Shown: positions 26,205 through 38,167, counted from the first letter of the stretch. The stretch: 64,000 bases of DNA from Spartobacteria bacterium (GCA_021324825.1 JAJPII010000004.1:29228-93227), one strand, 5' to 3'. Notes: generated by a model from the letters alone, not told the origin. Numbers and translations: made by a program.

Positions 26205-27524
26205 ATGAGCGCCACCCAACTTACCAAGACAGAAGACTACAAGGTCGCCGACATCGGCCTCGCCGAATTTGGCCGCAAGGAAATCGAGATCGCCGAGACC
26301 GAGATGCCCGGCCTGATGGCCTTGCGGGAGGAATTTGGAACGCTGAAACCGCTGGCGGGCGCGCGCATCGCGGGCTGTCTGCACATGACGATCCAGACCG
26401 CGGTGTTGATCGAGACGCTCATCGAACTGGGCGCTTCCGTCCGCTGGTCGAGCTGCAACATTTTTTCGACGCAGGATCACGCCGCCTCGGCCATCGCCGC
26501 GAGCGGCGTCCCTGTCTTTGCGTGGAAGGGCGAAAGCCTGGAGGAGTACGACTGGTGCATCGAGCAGACCGTCTTCTGGCCCGATGGGCAGCCGTTGAAC
26601 ATGATCCTGGACGACGGCGGCGACCTTACCGTGCTCGTCCACCAGAAATACCCGCACCTGCTCGCGGGCGTCCGCGGCATTTCGGAAGAAACCACCACGG
26701 GCGTCCATCGGCTCTACCAGATGGTCGAGAAAGGCGCGCTCGGCTGCGCGGCGTTCAACGTGAACGACTCCTGCACGAAGTCGAAGTTCGACAACCTGTA
26801 CGGCTGCCGCGAATCGCTGCTCGACGGATTGAAGCGGGCGACCGACGTCATGGTCGCGGGCAAGGTCGCGGTCGTCTGCGGCTACGGCGACGTGGGCAAA
26901 GGGTGCGCCCAATCCCTCAAGGGCCAGGGCGCGCGCGTCGTCATCACGGAGATCGACCCGATCTGCGCGCTGCAAGCCGCGATGGAGGGTTACCAGGTCG
27001 CCACGCTGGAAGAGATCGCGCCCGCCGGCGACATCTTCATCACCACCACCGGCTGCCGGGACATCATCCGCCGCGAACACCTCGACGCGATGAAGAACCA
27101 GGCCATCGTGGCGAACATCGGGCACTTCGATTTGGAGATCGACGTCGCGAGCGTCTTCGACGACCCGAAGATGAAGCGGCTCAACATCAAGCCGCAGGTC
27201 GACCAGGTCGAATGGCCGGACGGCAAGCGCGTCACCATCCTGGCGGAAGGCCGTCTCATGAATCTCGGCTGCGCCACGGGGCATCCGTCGTTCGTCATGA
27301 GCGCTTCCTTCACCAACCAGGTCATGGCGCAGATCGAACTCTTCACCAACCCCGGCAAGTACGAGAAGAAGGTCTACGTCCTGCCGAAGCGGCTCGATGA
27401 AAAAGTCGCGCGGCTGCATCTCGACAAGCTCGGCGTCAAGCTGAGCAAGCTGAGCCAGGCGCAGGCCGAGTACCTTGGCATCCCCGTGGATGGCCCTTAC
27501 AAGCCCGACCACTACCGCTACTAA
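26205..27524 (+). CDS. ahcY: Adenosylhomocysteinase
   Basis: A 439-residue NAD-dependent enzyme splitting S-adenosylhomocysteine into adenosine and homocysteine. Motifs include [52 protein letters not shown] and the NAD-binding [18 protein letters not shown]. The C-terminal [12 protein letters not shown] is the conserved tail whose Lys and Tyr complete the neighbouring subunit's NAD site. Together with metK it forms the SAM regeneration module. Confidence 0.97.
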   Translation: MSATQLTKTEDYKVADIGLAEFGRKEIEIAETEMPGLMALREEFGTLKPLAGARIAGCLHMTIQTAVLIETLIELGASVRWSSCNIFSTQDHAASAIAASGVPVFAWKGESLEEYDWCIEQTVFWPDGQPLNMILDDGGDLTVLVHQKYPHLLAGVRGISEETTTGVHRLYQMVEKGALGCAAFNVNDSCTKSKFDNLYGCRESLLDGLKRATDVMVAGKVAVVCGYGDVGKGCAQSLKGQGARVVITEIDPICALQAAMEGYQVATLEEIAPAGDIFITTTGCRDIIRREHLDAMKNQAIVANIGHFDLEIDVASVFDDPKMKRLNIKPQVDQVEWPDGKRVTILAEGRLMNLGCATGHPSFVMSASFTNQVMAQIELFTNPGKYEKKVYVLPKRLDEKVARLHLDKLGVKLSKLSQAQAEYLGIPVDGPYKPDHYRY

Positions 27525-27525
27525 A

Positions 27526-28047
27526 ATGAAAAGGCTGCTGTTCGCGGGAATCGCACTGGCCCTCGGGGCGTGCGCGAGTTCTCCTCCTCCGCCCCCGAAG
27601 CCCCGATGCTCCGGCGAGCCGTCCCCGGACGGAGCGTTGTGCGCGAAGATTCTCTCCGTTGGAAAATATCCGCCGCCGCTGGATGAGAGCCAGGTGGACA
27701 TCCTCAACGCCGGCGAAAATCTCGTGGCGTCTAAGAGTTTCAAATCGCCCGCCGGCGACAATGGACGGAGCGTGGTCAAGACAGCGTGGACGCCGAACGC
27801 GAAGTTTTTCGTGTTCAACACGCAAAGCTCCGGCGGGCATTCCCCCTGGCATTGGCAGACCTATTACTACAGCAAAAAGGCGAACGCCTTCAAAGAGCTG
27901 GACGATACCACCGGCCCCATCATCAAGAAAAACTTCCAGGTGAAGGCGCCCGATGAAGTCGATGTCTATGTGCAGGGAACTCCGTCCGATCCGACGGACA
28001 TCAACACGGGCACGCTAAAGGTCGTTCACCTGGGCGCATTGCCGTAA
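27526..28047 (+). CDS. Lipoprotein of unknown function
   Basis: A 173-residue protein starting one base after the ahcY stop (ATG 27526). The N-terminus is a lipoprotein signal (MKRLLFAGIALALGACASS, lipobox LGAC). A proline-rich linker is followed by a beta-rich domain with FFVFNTQSSGGHSPWHWQTY and EVDVYVQGTPSDPTDINTG. The Ser/His/Trp-rich middle resembles periplasmic domains of unknown function. The link to the SAM cycle may be only transcriptional read-through. Confidence 0.75.
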   Translation: MKRLLFAGIALALGACASSPPPPPKPRCSGEPSPDGALCAKILSVGKYPPPLDESQVDILNAGENLVASKSFKSPAGDNGRSVVKTAWTPNAKFFVFNTQSSGGHSPWHWQTYYYSKKANAFKELDDTTGPIIKKNFQVKAPDEVDVYVQGTPSDPTDINTGTLKVVHLGALP

Positions 28048-28059
28048 GCGGCTTTTAGA

Positions 28060-29799
28060 CTAGAGACAGGCGCGGACGTTCCAGTCGTTCGCGACGAGGG
28101 CGACGCGCGCTTCTTCCGCCGTGCATTTTTTCAACGTGGTCACCAGGCGGATCGCGCGGTCGCGGAGCTTGGTGTTCGAGGCGTTCATGTCGACCATCGA
28201 ATTGCCGCGGACGCGACCGAGGCGGATCATCGCGATGGTGGAGAGGATGTTCAATGCGACCTTGGTCGCCGTGCCGGCTTTCAGGCGCGTGGAGCCGGTG
28301 AGCAGTTCCGGGCCGGTCGGGATGTCGATCTCGACGTCCCAGGAGCGCGCCCGGCGGCGGGCGGGGTTGCAGGTAAGGAGGATGGTCTTCGCGCGCAGCC
28401 CGGCGGCTTCCTCGAGCGCGCCCAGGACAAACGGCGCGCGCCCGCTCGCGCTGATGCCGCAGACGACGTCCTTTTCACAAACGCCGCGATCCAGGACGCT
28501 GAGGGCGCCAAATTCGGTCTGGTCTTCGGCGCCTTCGACGGCGCTGTGCAGGGCGTTGATGCCTCCGGCGATGATCCCCTGCACCAGGTCGGGAGGCACC
28601 CCGAATGTCGGGGGAAGCTCGCTGGCGTCGAGCACGCCCAGCCGCCCGCTGGTTCCGGCGCCGGCGTAGAAAAGCCTGCCGCCGTTTTTCAGGCTTTCGG
28701 AGACGGTGTCCACCGCGGCGATGAGCTGTTCGCGGCAACGGGCGAGCCCTTCCGTGACGGCGCCTTCCTCGGAGATGAAGAGATGCACCAGATCGGCGGT
28801 GGAGAGGCTTTCGAGATCGGAGGAGCGCGGGTTGGGTTGTTCGGTTGCGGCGGCGGCCAGGTCTTCGGCGGGCGTCTCGAGGCTGGCGGCGGCAAGGGCG
28901 GACGGCTCGGGCAGGTTATCGCGCGAGGCGAGCCACGCCGCGCCGACGGCGCCCGATTCCGAGCAGAGGCTGACGCGCGCGCCCGGCAGGATGTCGCTGA
29001 GGTAGTCCTTGAACAGGTCGAAGTATTCGGCGTGGTGATTGAAGAGGCCGCCGACCAGCTTCACTTCGGGGTCGGGGAAGTCGAGCCGCAGGGCGACCGC
29101 GCGCGTGTAGTCCGCCAGGATGCGCGCGCCGCCCTGGATGGCGGAGAGCATCTCGGCATCCCCCTGGCGCGCGGCGGAGAAGGCCACGGGCGCCAGGCGC
29201 GCGACGGACATCTTGTCGGCGTTCTGCGCCCAGGTGGAGAGGTCATCGAGCCGGTTGAGGGCCAGCGCCTGGAGAAGGGCTTCGCCAATGGGGGTGACTT
29301 CCTTGTCCAGGTCGTAATCCCACAGGGCGATGCGGAGCGCCTGCATTGCGAGATCGTAGCCGCCGCCTTTGTCGCCAAGGAGCTGGCCCCAGCCGCCCGC
29401 TTTTTCCACGCGGCCATCCTTGCGGCCCGTGACCGCCGAGCCGGTGCCCGCGATGACGGCGATGCCATCCCCCGCGCCGAACGCCGTGGCGAACCCGGAA
29501 TCCCTGTCGCTCCCCACGGTCAGGCGCGCTTCGGGCCAGACGCCTTGCGCGATCATTTCCAGCCGCGCCCTGTCCCCTTCCGAGGCGCAGCCCGCAAGGA
29601 AGACGCCAACGCGGGACGCTTCGCCCGGAAGCACGGAGAAAAGGTGGCGCAACGCCTGGTCGGGGATGAGCCGGAGATTCGCCTGCGCGAGCCGCCCTTG
29701 CTTGACGACCTGCCTCCCCTCCGGGCCGGTGGAGAGGTATATCCAGTCCGTCTTTGTTCCGCCGCCTTCGATGCCGAGCACGAGGTTTCTGGATGCCAT
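28060..29799 (-). CDS. murQ: Fusion of a MurNAc/GlcNAc-type kinase and MurNAc-6-phosphate etherase
   Basis: A 579-residue two-enzyme fusion. Residues about 1-290 are a BadF/BcrAD-type sugar kinase (LVLGIEGGGTKTDWIYL, AVIAGTGSAVTG, GWGQLLGDKGGGYDLAMQAL). An Ala/Pro-rich linker covers about 290-318. Residues about 318-579 are a MurQ-type SIS-domain etherase (TEQPNPRSSDLESLSTADLV, FYAGAGTSGRLGVLDASELP, SAVEGAEDQTEFG, CGISASGRAPFVLGALEEA) with both catalytic Glu regions present. It would phosphorylate an amino sugar and then remove lactate from MurNAc-6-P in wall recycling. ATG 29799 is preferred to an upstream extension. Confidence 0.9.
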   Translation of the reverse strand: MASRNLVLGIEGGGTKTDWIYLSTGPEGRQVVKQGRLAQANLRLIPDQALRHLFSVLPGEASRVGVFLAGCASEGDRARLEMIAQGVWPEARLTVGSDRDSGFATAFGAGDGIAVIAGTGSAVTGRKDGRVEKAGGWGQLLGDKGGGYDLAMQALRIALWDYDLDKEVTPIGEALLQALALNRLDDLSTWAQNADKMSVARLAPVAFSAARQGDAEMLSAIQGGARILADYTRAVALRLDFPDPEVKLVGGLFNHHAEYFDLFKDYLSDILPGARVSLCSESGAVGAAWLASRDNLPEPSALAAASLETPAEDLAAAATEQPNPRSSDLESLSTADLVHLFISEEGAVTEGLARCREQLIAAVDTVSESLKNGGRLFYAGAGTSGRLGVLDASELPPTFGVPPDLVQGIIAGGINALHSAVEGAEDQTEFGALSVLDRGVCEKDVVCGISASGRAPFVLGALEEAAGLRAKTILLTCNPARRRARSWDVEIDIPTGPELLTGSTRLKAGTATKVALNILSTIAMIRLGRVRGNSMVDMNASNTKLRDRAIRLVTTLKKCTAEEARVALVANDWNVRACL

Positions 29800-29870
29800 G
29801 AAAGTTGGAGAATGTATCCGGAGAACCGGGCAAAACAAGTTTTGCAAACGGCGGCGGGGGGTTAACCTGA

Positions 29871-33264
<3,394 letters not shown>

Positions 33265-33344
33265 GGCTTAATGATGCTCAAAAAAGTCGGCGGCGACAAA
33301 TGTTTTACGGATGGCCCGCCGAAAGGCGGGATTGAAAGGGCGAC

Positions 33345-33434
33345 GCCCGCTCCTGGTTGTAGAGGCGAGTTCTTTAGGCGGCTGGCGCAGCCGCCTCTAC
33401 AACCAGGAGCGGGCAAAGTGCATGCCATGCTTTA
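33345..33434 (-). repeat. Palindromic 3'-end element, copy D (complete, doubled arm)
   Basis: Two perfect 23-bp inverted arms (33345-33367 and 33392-33414, GCCCGCTCCTGGTTGTAGAG/...) enclose the palindrome GGCGGCTGGCGCAGCCGCC at 33377-33395, which overlaps the right arm. The tail AAAGTGCATGCCATGC follows the right arm. On the minus strand the TAA stop of the MscS-like gene (33432-33434) is the first triplet of the element. The whole element would form a very stable hairpin in RNA. Confidence 0.85.
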
Positions 33435-34961
33435 AAGTTCGAAGATCGAAGCCAGTTTCGCGAGGAACCCCGCCTTGTATTCCTGCTGGCGGCTGATGAG
33501 GGCCTTGTCCTCGACGGCGGAGGCGAGCACGCCTTCCACTTCCAGACGGCGTTGCGCCAGCAGGTCGCTCAGCTTCTCCAGCAGGACCTGGCTTTCCTGG
33601 ACGATCTTGCCGAACTCCGCCTTGCCGACTTCCAGCACGTCGCAGTCCGAGCGCGCGATGACCGTGGCGCTCCGCTTCTCGCCGGTCAGCAGCGACATCT
33701 CGCCGAAGTAATCGCCGGAACGGAGCGTGGCGACGAGGGTCTGCTCGTGGTTGCGATCCACATAGACGTTCGCGGAGCCGTTCGCGAGGATGAACATCGA
33801 GTTCCCTTCCGCCCCCTGCTCGATCAACGTTTCGCCCCGCCCGAACCGGCAGTAGTTGGCGCCCGAAATGAGCCGGTCGGTCTGCTCTTCGTCCAGGCAT
33901 TGGAAGAAGGGCCGCTGCCGCAGCGAGGAGCGGATCTCGGTCGTGACGCTGTGCGGCTCGTCTGCCTTGCGGTCGATCTTCAGGGTGCGGATCGGGAACG
34001 GAATCCTGATCCCCTCCCGGTTCAGGGCGTACCAGACGTTGGTCTGAATGTTGTCGACGATCTCGTTGTAGAGGGTGTGATCCTCCAGGGAGAACTTGAT
34101 CTCGTAGATGACCGCCGAATCGGCGAACTCGACCAGGAAGATTTTCGGCGGCGGATTGGAGGCGACCCCCTTCGCGCGGACGGCGGCTTTCATGAGCGTC
34201 TCGCGCACCGCGTTGGGCGGCGTTTTGTATTCGATGCCGACCCGCAGCCGCATGGCGTGCATCCGGGTCGGGTAACAGAGGTTGATGATCGGCTGCTTGA
34301 CGAGCTGGTTGTTCGGTATCTCGACGCAGATGTGGTCATTGGTGCGCAAGCGGGTGGAGCGCCACGTCACTTCCATGACTTCGGCGGTGTATTTGTCCAC
34401 CACGAGCCAGTCGCCGGGCTTGAACGGCTTGCCGAACTCGATCGCCAGCCCCGCGATGATGTTCCCGAGCATGTCCTGCATCGCGATGCCGAGAATGACC
34501 GCGGCGATGCCCGAACCCGCGAGCAGCCCCGGTATGGTCTGGTGATACGAAAAGCCCATGACCCAAAGCACCGCGACGAGGAAAACAAAGATGGCCGCGA
34601 CTTCCTGCAGGAACTTCGGGATCTCGGTTTTGCGTTTGCCCGCAAAATAAATCTCCCACAGGAACCGGCGCATGAGGGCGATGACGGAGACCGCGCCGAG
34701 CAGGATGGCGAGCGAACCGAGTTCGCGCTGCAAATCGAAGGGGGCCCCCTGGGCGGGCCGGGCGGACGGGAAGTCCAGGTCGAAGAAATCGAGGGCGAGG
34801 GTGAGCGCAAGGACGACGCAAAACGCCTGGTACAGGATGCCGAGGCGGACGCCGGCCCGGCGCTTGAGCCAGCGCCCCGCGCCAACCGTCAGCAAATAGA
34901 GCGCCGGCGCGAGGACGAAGGCCATCACCGCGCGTTCGGTTGTCGGGATAGCGTCGATCAT
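33432..34961 (-). CDS. MscS-family mechanosensitive channel with cyclic-nucleotide-binding-type domain
   Basis: A 509-residue protein. Four or so membrane helices cover about 10-190, ending with the pore-like LLAGSGIAAVILGIAMQDML. The MscS beta domain follows (GKPFKPGDWLVVDKYTAEVM, TRLRTNDHICVEIPNNQLV). Residues about 365-470 form a CAP_ED/cNMP-binding domain (FGRGETLIEQGAEGNSMFIL, LRSGDYFGEMSLLTGEKRSATVI). The phosphate-binding cassette GEMSLLTGEKRSAT lies where cAMP-binding members have GExAL..RxAT, so ligand binding is plausible. Gating might be tuned by a nucleotide. It follows tilS by 27 bp. Confidence 0.9.
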   Translation of the reverse strand: MIDAIPTTERAVMAFVLAPALYLLTVGAGRWLKRRAGVRLGILYQAFCVVLALTLALDFFDLDFPSARPAQGAPFDLQRELGSLAILLGAVSVIALMRRFLWEIYFAGKRKTEIPKFLQEVAAIFVFLVAVLWVMGFSYHQTIPGLLAGSGIAAVILGIAMQDMLGNIIAGLAIEFGKPFKPGDWLVVDKYTAEVMEVTWRSTRLRTNDHICVEIPNNQLVKQPIINLCYPTRMHAMRLRVGIEYKTPPNAVRETLMKAAVRAKGVASNPPPKIFLVEFADSAVIYEIKFSLEDHTLYNEIVDNIQTNVWYALNREGIRIPFPIRTLKIDRKADEPHSVTTEIRSSLRQRPFFQCLDEEQTDRLISGANYCRFGRGETLIEQGAEGNSMFILANGSANVYVDRNHEQTLVATLRSGDYFGEMSLLTGEKRSATVIARSDCDVLEVGKAEFGKIVQESQVLLEKLSDLLAQRRLEVEGVLASAVEDKALISRQQEYKAGFLAKLASIFEL

Positions 34962-34988
34962 CGCGGGAGAAGTAAACGCAATGCGCGC

Positions 34989-35939
34989 CTATTCCACGAA
35001 CAATTTTTTCGCGCGCCGGCGGGCGTGGAATCCGCCGGGAAGATTGATCTTGGCCGGACCGGAAGTTCCCAGGGCGAGCGCGAGCGCCGCTTCCACTTCG
35101 TTGAACCCGGCGAGCGGCACGCCCTTTTTCTTCAGCCACGCGTGGAGGACGCGCCGTTGTTTCGCCAGCGGCATCCCGCGCAGACGCCCCAGGGCGATCT
35201 CTCCTTCCTCCGCGTCAACCAGGCTCGCCATCCATTCGTTCTCCGCGCCCAATATTTCCGCGCTCCTCCAGACCGACCGTTTTATCTCGCGGCCGAAAGA
35301 AGCTTCCAGCGCGGGGATGATCTCGTGCCGAATCCTGTTCCGGACGCTTGCCCGCTCGCGATTGGTGGCGTCCTCGCGGAACTTCCATTTGCGCGCGCGC
35401 ACCCGCTCGTCGATCTCCCCGCGCCAAACGCCAAGCAGCGGGCGCAGGAGCCGCAGCCGGAAGCCGTCCTGGATTCGTTCCGACTCCGGGCGCATGCCCG
35501 CCAGGCCCGCCATGCCCGCGCCGCGGAAGAGATTGAAGAGAAATGTCTCCACCTGGTCATCCGCGTGATGCGCCAGGAAGATCGCGCCGCACCGCCGGCG
35601 CCTGCCCGCCTTCGCGAAGAACGCGTAGCGGGCCTCGCGCGCGGCGGTTTCGACGGACTGTTTCGCGGCCGCCGCCAGGGATGGGACATTCGCCTTCCCC
35701 ATCTCGCACTCGCACCCGAGCCGTGCGGCGAGCCGTTTTACGAAAAGCGCATCCCCCCTGCTCGCGGCGCCGCGCAAGGAATGGTCGAGGTGGCAGACGA
35801 TCAACCGGCGAAAGCCCGCTTCGACTAAAAGATGAAGCAGGGCGACGGAATCCCTGCCGCCCGAGACGCCCACGAGGTAGCGCCGATCGCGGCTGTAACT
35901 GGAAAGAGGAGAGAAAACCACGGATGACACGGATAGCAC
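34989..35939 (-). CDS. tilS: tRNA(Ile)-lysidine synthase TilS
   Basis: A 316-residue ATP-dependent enzyme that converts C34 of the AUA-reading tRNA-Ile to lysidine. The PP-loop is YLVGVSGGRDSVALLHLL near residue 22. Other family motifs are VCHLDHSLRGAASRGDALFV, AHHADDQVETFLFNLFRGAG and REDATNRERASVRNRIRHE. It is the short form without the long C-terminal extension. The start is uncertain: GTG codons at 35939, 35930 and 35921 all lie in a 9-bp tandem repeat, and the last (MVFSPLSSYSRDRRYL) is a reasonable alternative. Confidence 0.93.
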   Translation of the reverse strand: MLSVSSVVFSPLSSYSRDRRYLVGVSGGRDSVALLHLLVEAGFRRLIVCHLDHSLRGAASRGDALFVKRLAARLGCECEMGKANVPSLAAAAKQSVETAAREARYAFFAKAGRRRRCGAIFLAHHADDQVETFLFNLFRGAGMAGLAGMRPESERIQDGFRLRLLRPLLGVWRGEIDERVRARKWKFREDATNRERASVRNRIRHEIIPALEASFGREIKRSVWRSAEILGAENEWMASLVDAEEGEIALGRLRGMPLAKQRRVLHAWLKKKGVPLAGFNEVEAALALALGTSGPAKINLPGGFHARRRAKKLFVE

Positions 35940-35945
35940 GGGTGG
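35919..35945. repeat. Three 9-bp tandem units (CACGGATGA-type)
   Basis: Units CACGGATGA, CACGGATAG and CACGGGTGG follow one another and cover the possible tilS start codons; each gives a GTG on the minus strand. Short repeats of this ACACGGAT kind are scattered in intergenic DNA of some PVC bacteria (from memory). The array makes three alternative start codons. Confidence 0.6.
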
Positions 35946-36125
35946 GAAATAAGTCCCGACTTCCGGGGCTGACTTTCAGCGGGCTAAGTTTTACCGGGGC
36001 GAAACGAGCCGAACATGATGCAATCGCCTCGGAAGTCAATTGCGATGCTGTTCCTTTAGAGCTCAGGCTGGCCGGTAGTCCTCACTCCGCAGTCACAGGA
36101 TGACTTGCTCCGGTTCTGCCGCTTC

Positions 36126-36740
36126 TCAGGCGGCCGGTTCGGTTTCCATCTCCTCGCCGACCATGTAGCGGGTGAAGCGCCGGATGACGATGTTTTCGCC
36201 CAGTTCGACGATCTTGCCGTTGACGAGGTCGCGGACGCTCTGGTCGGGGTTCTTGATGAACGCCTGGTCCATCAGGCACACCGAGCTGTAGAATTTCTCC
36301 AGCTTCCCTTCGACGATCTTCTCGGTGACGGCGGCGGGTTTGCCTTGCACCTGGCCGCGGTAGATTTCCTTTTCCTTCTCCAGCAACCCCGCGGGGACTT
36401 GCTCGCGCGTGACGTAGTGCGGATGCGCGGCGGCGATGTGCAACGTGATGTCCTTTACGAGTTCGCGGAAGTTGTCGTTCTTCGCGACGAAGTCGGTCTC
36501 GCAGTTGACTTCCACCAGCACGCCGACTTTCCCCTGTAAATGGATGTAGGAGGCGACGACGCCTTCCTTCGTGGCGCGGGAGGCTTTCTTCCCGGCGCGC
36601 GCAATGCCTTTGGTGCGCAGGATCGATTCGGCTTTCTCGATGTCGCCCCCGGCCTCGGTCAGGGCGCGTTTGCAATCCATCATGCCGGCGTTGGTCTTCT
36701 CTCGAAGCTGCTTGACGAGTTGGGGATTTATTTCGGTCAT
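36126..36740 (-). CDS. tsf: Elongation factor Ts (short form)
   Basis: A 204-residue nucleotide exchange factor for EF-Tu. The N-terminal UBA-like region reads MTEINPQLVKQLREKTNAGM, then MDCKRALTEAGGDIEKAESI and LRTKGIARAGKKASR. The core has VGVLVEVNCETDFVAKND. The length is that of the one-core-subdomain type rather than the 280-residue E. coli type. ATG 36740 is chosen because it begins the conserved helix. rpsB, the usual upstream partner, is not present. Confidence 0.95.
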   Translation of the reverse strand: MTEINPQLVKQLREKTNAGMMDCKRALTEAGGDIEKAESILRTKGIARAGKKASRATKEGVVASYIHLQGKVGVLVEVNCETDFVAKNDNFRELVKDITLHIAAAHPHYVTREQVPAGLLEKEKEIYRGQVQGKPAAVTEKIVEGKLEKFYSSVCLMDQAFIKNPDQSVRDLVNGKIVELGENIVIRRFTRYMVGEEMETEPAA

Positions 36741-36793
36741 ATACAAAAAAAGAATTGGTGGAGCCGGAACCCTTCCCACAGTTCGGAAAATAA

Positions 36794-37009
36794 TCAAGCC
36801 ACGTCAAGCAGGGCGCGGATCGCCCCTTTCACCTCGCCGCTGCGCATCAGCGAGGATGGCTCCCGCGCCGCTGTCGAATGCGCGTTTGCTGTCCGCGGGC
36901 GTCTTGATGCCGCTCTCGCTGACGAGCAGGCGCGCAGCATTTCGGCCCGGGGGAGAAGTTTCGCGGCCTCCCCGCGCTTTACGTCCAGGATTTGCCGCAG
37001 GCGGTCCAA
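36794..37009 (-). pseudogene. trpC: Remnant of trpC (indole-3-glycerol-phosphate synthase)
   Basis: The TTG at 37009 opens MDRLRQILDVKRGEAAKLLP and RAEMLRA, the typical TrpC N-terminus. It is joined directly to the C-terminal end in another frame, LLVSESGIKTPADSKRAFDS and GAGAIL. After a second small deletion (about 11 bp missing where VGEAL is expected) the last stretch LMRSGEVKGAIRALLDVA is back in the first frame. About 180 central residues, with all the barrel's catalytic residues, are gone. It cannot be functional. It starts 2 bp after the stop of the membrane protein gene upstream. Confidence 0.85.
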
Positions 37010-37011
37010 GT

Positions 37012-37830
37012 TTACGAAAGGCGGACGATGTCCCGCAGGAATTGGAGCCAGATGAAAAACATCCCGCGCCAGGAATACCGGATCTGCCCTTCCCCCGCCT
37101 GGGTCAGGACGCCGTCGGCGAGATTGTGCGCGATCTGCGCCCGCAGGTCTTTCTGGATTTCCAACTGTATCTCCTCGGGATTCAGCTTCTCCAGGTCTTC
37201 GGGGCGGATATTGTTCTTCTTGAGAAAATCGCGGTGGCTCTCGCAGATTTCCAAAAAAGCGTGGTCGTTACGCAGCCGGTTTATGCGCAACTGCGGCGAG
37301 AGCTTGAGGCTGTAGGAGAACGGGTAGTTCCACGTCGTCCAGATTTTCCCGTCCTTCGCGCGCGAGGAGACGCTCAGGTAGTAAAACGCCATGTCCTGCT
37401 GGTCCACCAGGCAGATGGCCGCCTGCGCGCGATCCTCCTCCTTATGGAAGAGACGGAAGAATTGCTGGTAGTCGTCCCAATCCCACCCGGTGTCCTCGAC
37501 GTGCTGGAAGCCTTCCTGCTCGACCTCGTCGGTTATCTCGGGCAGGGCGGGGAATATCTCGTCGGAAGGAGGCAGGCGCTGGCGGAGATTTTTTTCGAGC
37601 GGCAGGCGGAGCTTCCGGATGCGCGTAAGAATCTCCAGCCACGGGAACAGCAGCCAGCTCAACGCGCAGAACACCCCCACGGCCACGGAGCCGCTGACGA
37701 AATACCCGGCCAGGAACGACGTGGCGAAGATGCCGAGCGCGCCGAGTTTCTGGGGGATGACATGGTCGAAACTGCGGAGGCCCATGCTGAGGGCGGCAAC
37801 CCCCAGGATCAGCATAAGGGAAGAAAGCAT
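37012..37830 (-). CDS. Membrane protein of unknown function
   Basis: A 272-residue protein. Three N-terminal hydrophobic segments (SLMLILGVAALSMGLRSF, LGALGIFATSFLAGYFVSG, VAVGVFCALSWLLFPWLEIL) anchor a soluble domain of about 185 residues with WDWDDYQQFFRLFHKEEDRA, AICLVDQQDMAFYYLSVSSR and TTWNYPFSYSLKLSPQLRIN. I do not recognise the family. The start codon overlaps the glutaredoxin stop by one base (TGATG), and the trpC remnant follows by 2 bp, so it is the middle of a three-gene unit. Confidence 0.75.
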   Translation of the reverse strand: MLSSLMLILGVAALSMGLRSFDHVIPQKLGALGIFATSFLAGYFVSGSVAVGVFCALSWLLFPWLEILTRIRKLRLPLEKNLRQRLPPSDEIFPALPEITDEVEQEGFQHVEDTGWDWDDYQQFFRLFHKEEDRAQAAICLVDQQDMAFYYLSVSSRAKDGKIWTTWNYPFSYSLKLSPQLRINRLRNDHAFLEICESHRDFLKKNNIRPEDLEKLNPEEIQLEIQKDLRAQIAHNLADGVLTQAGEGQIRYSWRGMFFIWLQFLRDIVRLS

Positions 37831-38084
37831 CAGGTGGGGCCGAATTTATTCTTCTCTAAAAATCTCTCCAACTCGGGCGGGCCGAAATCGGCCAGCACCT
37901 TGTCGCCGGCCACGAGCGTGGGCGTATAAACCTGGCCCGAAAGCCGCACCATGTCCTCGAAGGCGGCCTCATCGCTCTCCACGTCCAGTTCCTCGTAGGC
38001 GTAGCCCCGCTTGTCCAGGAAGTGCTTCGCGTCGATGCACCAGGGACACCAGACCTTTACATAAAGCTTGAGCGCCGGAGACAA
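37830..38084 (-). CDS. Glutaredoxin family protein
   Basis: An 84-residue thioredoxin-fold protein with active site VWCPWCIDAKHFLDKRG (CPWC near residues 13-16) and the cis-proline region VYTPTLVAGDKVLADFGP. The length fits a minimal glutaredoxin. Translation starts with TTG at 38084. The final Cys-containing GCD-type glutathione-binding motif is replaced by ADFGPPE, so substrate handling may differ from classical glutaredoxins. Confidence 0.88.
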   Translation of the reverse strand: MSPALKLYVKVWCPWCIDAKHFLDKRGYAYEELDVESDEAAFEDMVRLSGQVYTPTLVAGDKVLADFGPPELERFLEKNKFGPT

Positions 38085-38139
38085 TTCCTGAAACCTAACC
38101 TCCCCTCGCGAGGCGTCAACCCGGTAATAAAATTCGCGG

Positions 38140-38167
38140 TTGCCTTTTTCCCAGCACCAGTTACAAT
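38140..38167 (+). promoter_or_regulatory. Probable sigma-70-type promoter of the RRM gene
   Basis: TTGCCT (38140-38145) and TACAAT (38162-38167) are separated by 16 bp. Transcription from here would give a leader of roughly 115 nt before ATG 38291. Confidence 0.5.

Noticed and set aside
25026..27821. A 931-codon minus-strand frame opposite metK and ahcY
   Set aside because: Antisense of two certain genes; no recognisable domain.
33315..33330. CCCGCC-GAAA-GGCGGG hairpin near the conserved unknown gene
   Set aside because: Short, no T run, and in front of a gene on the other strand; not enough for a regulatory call.
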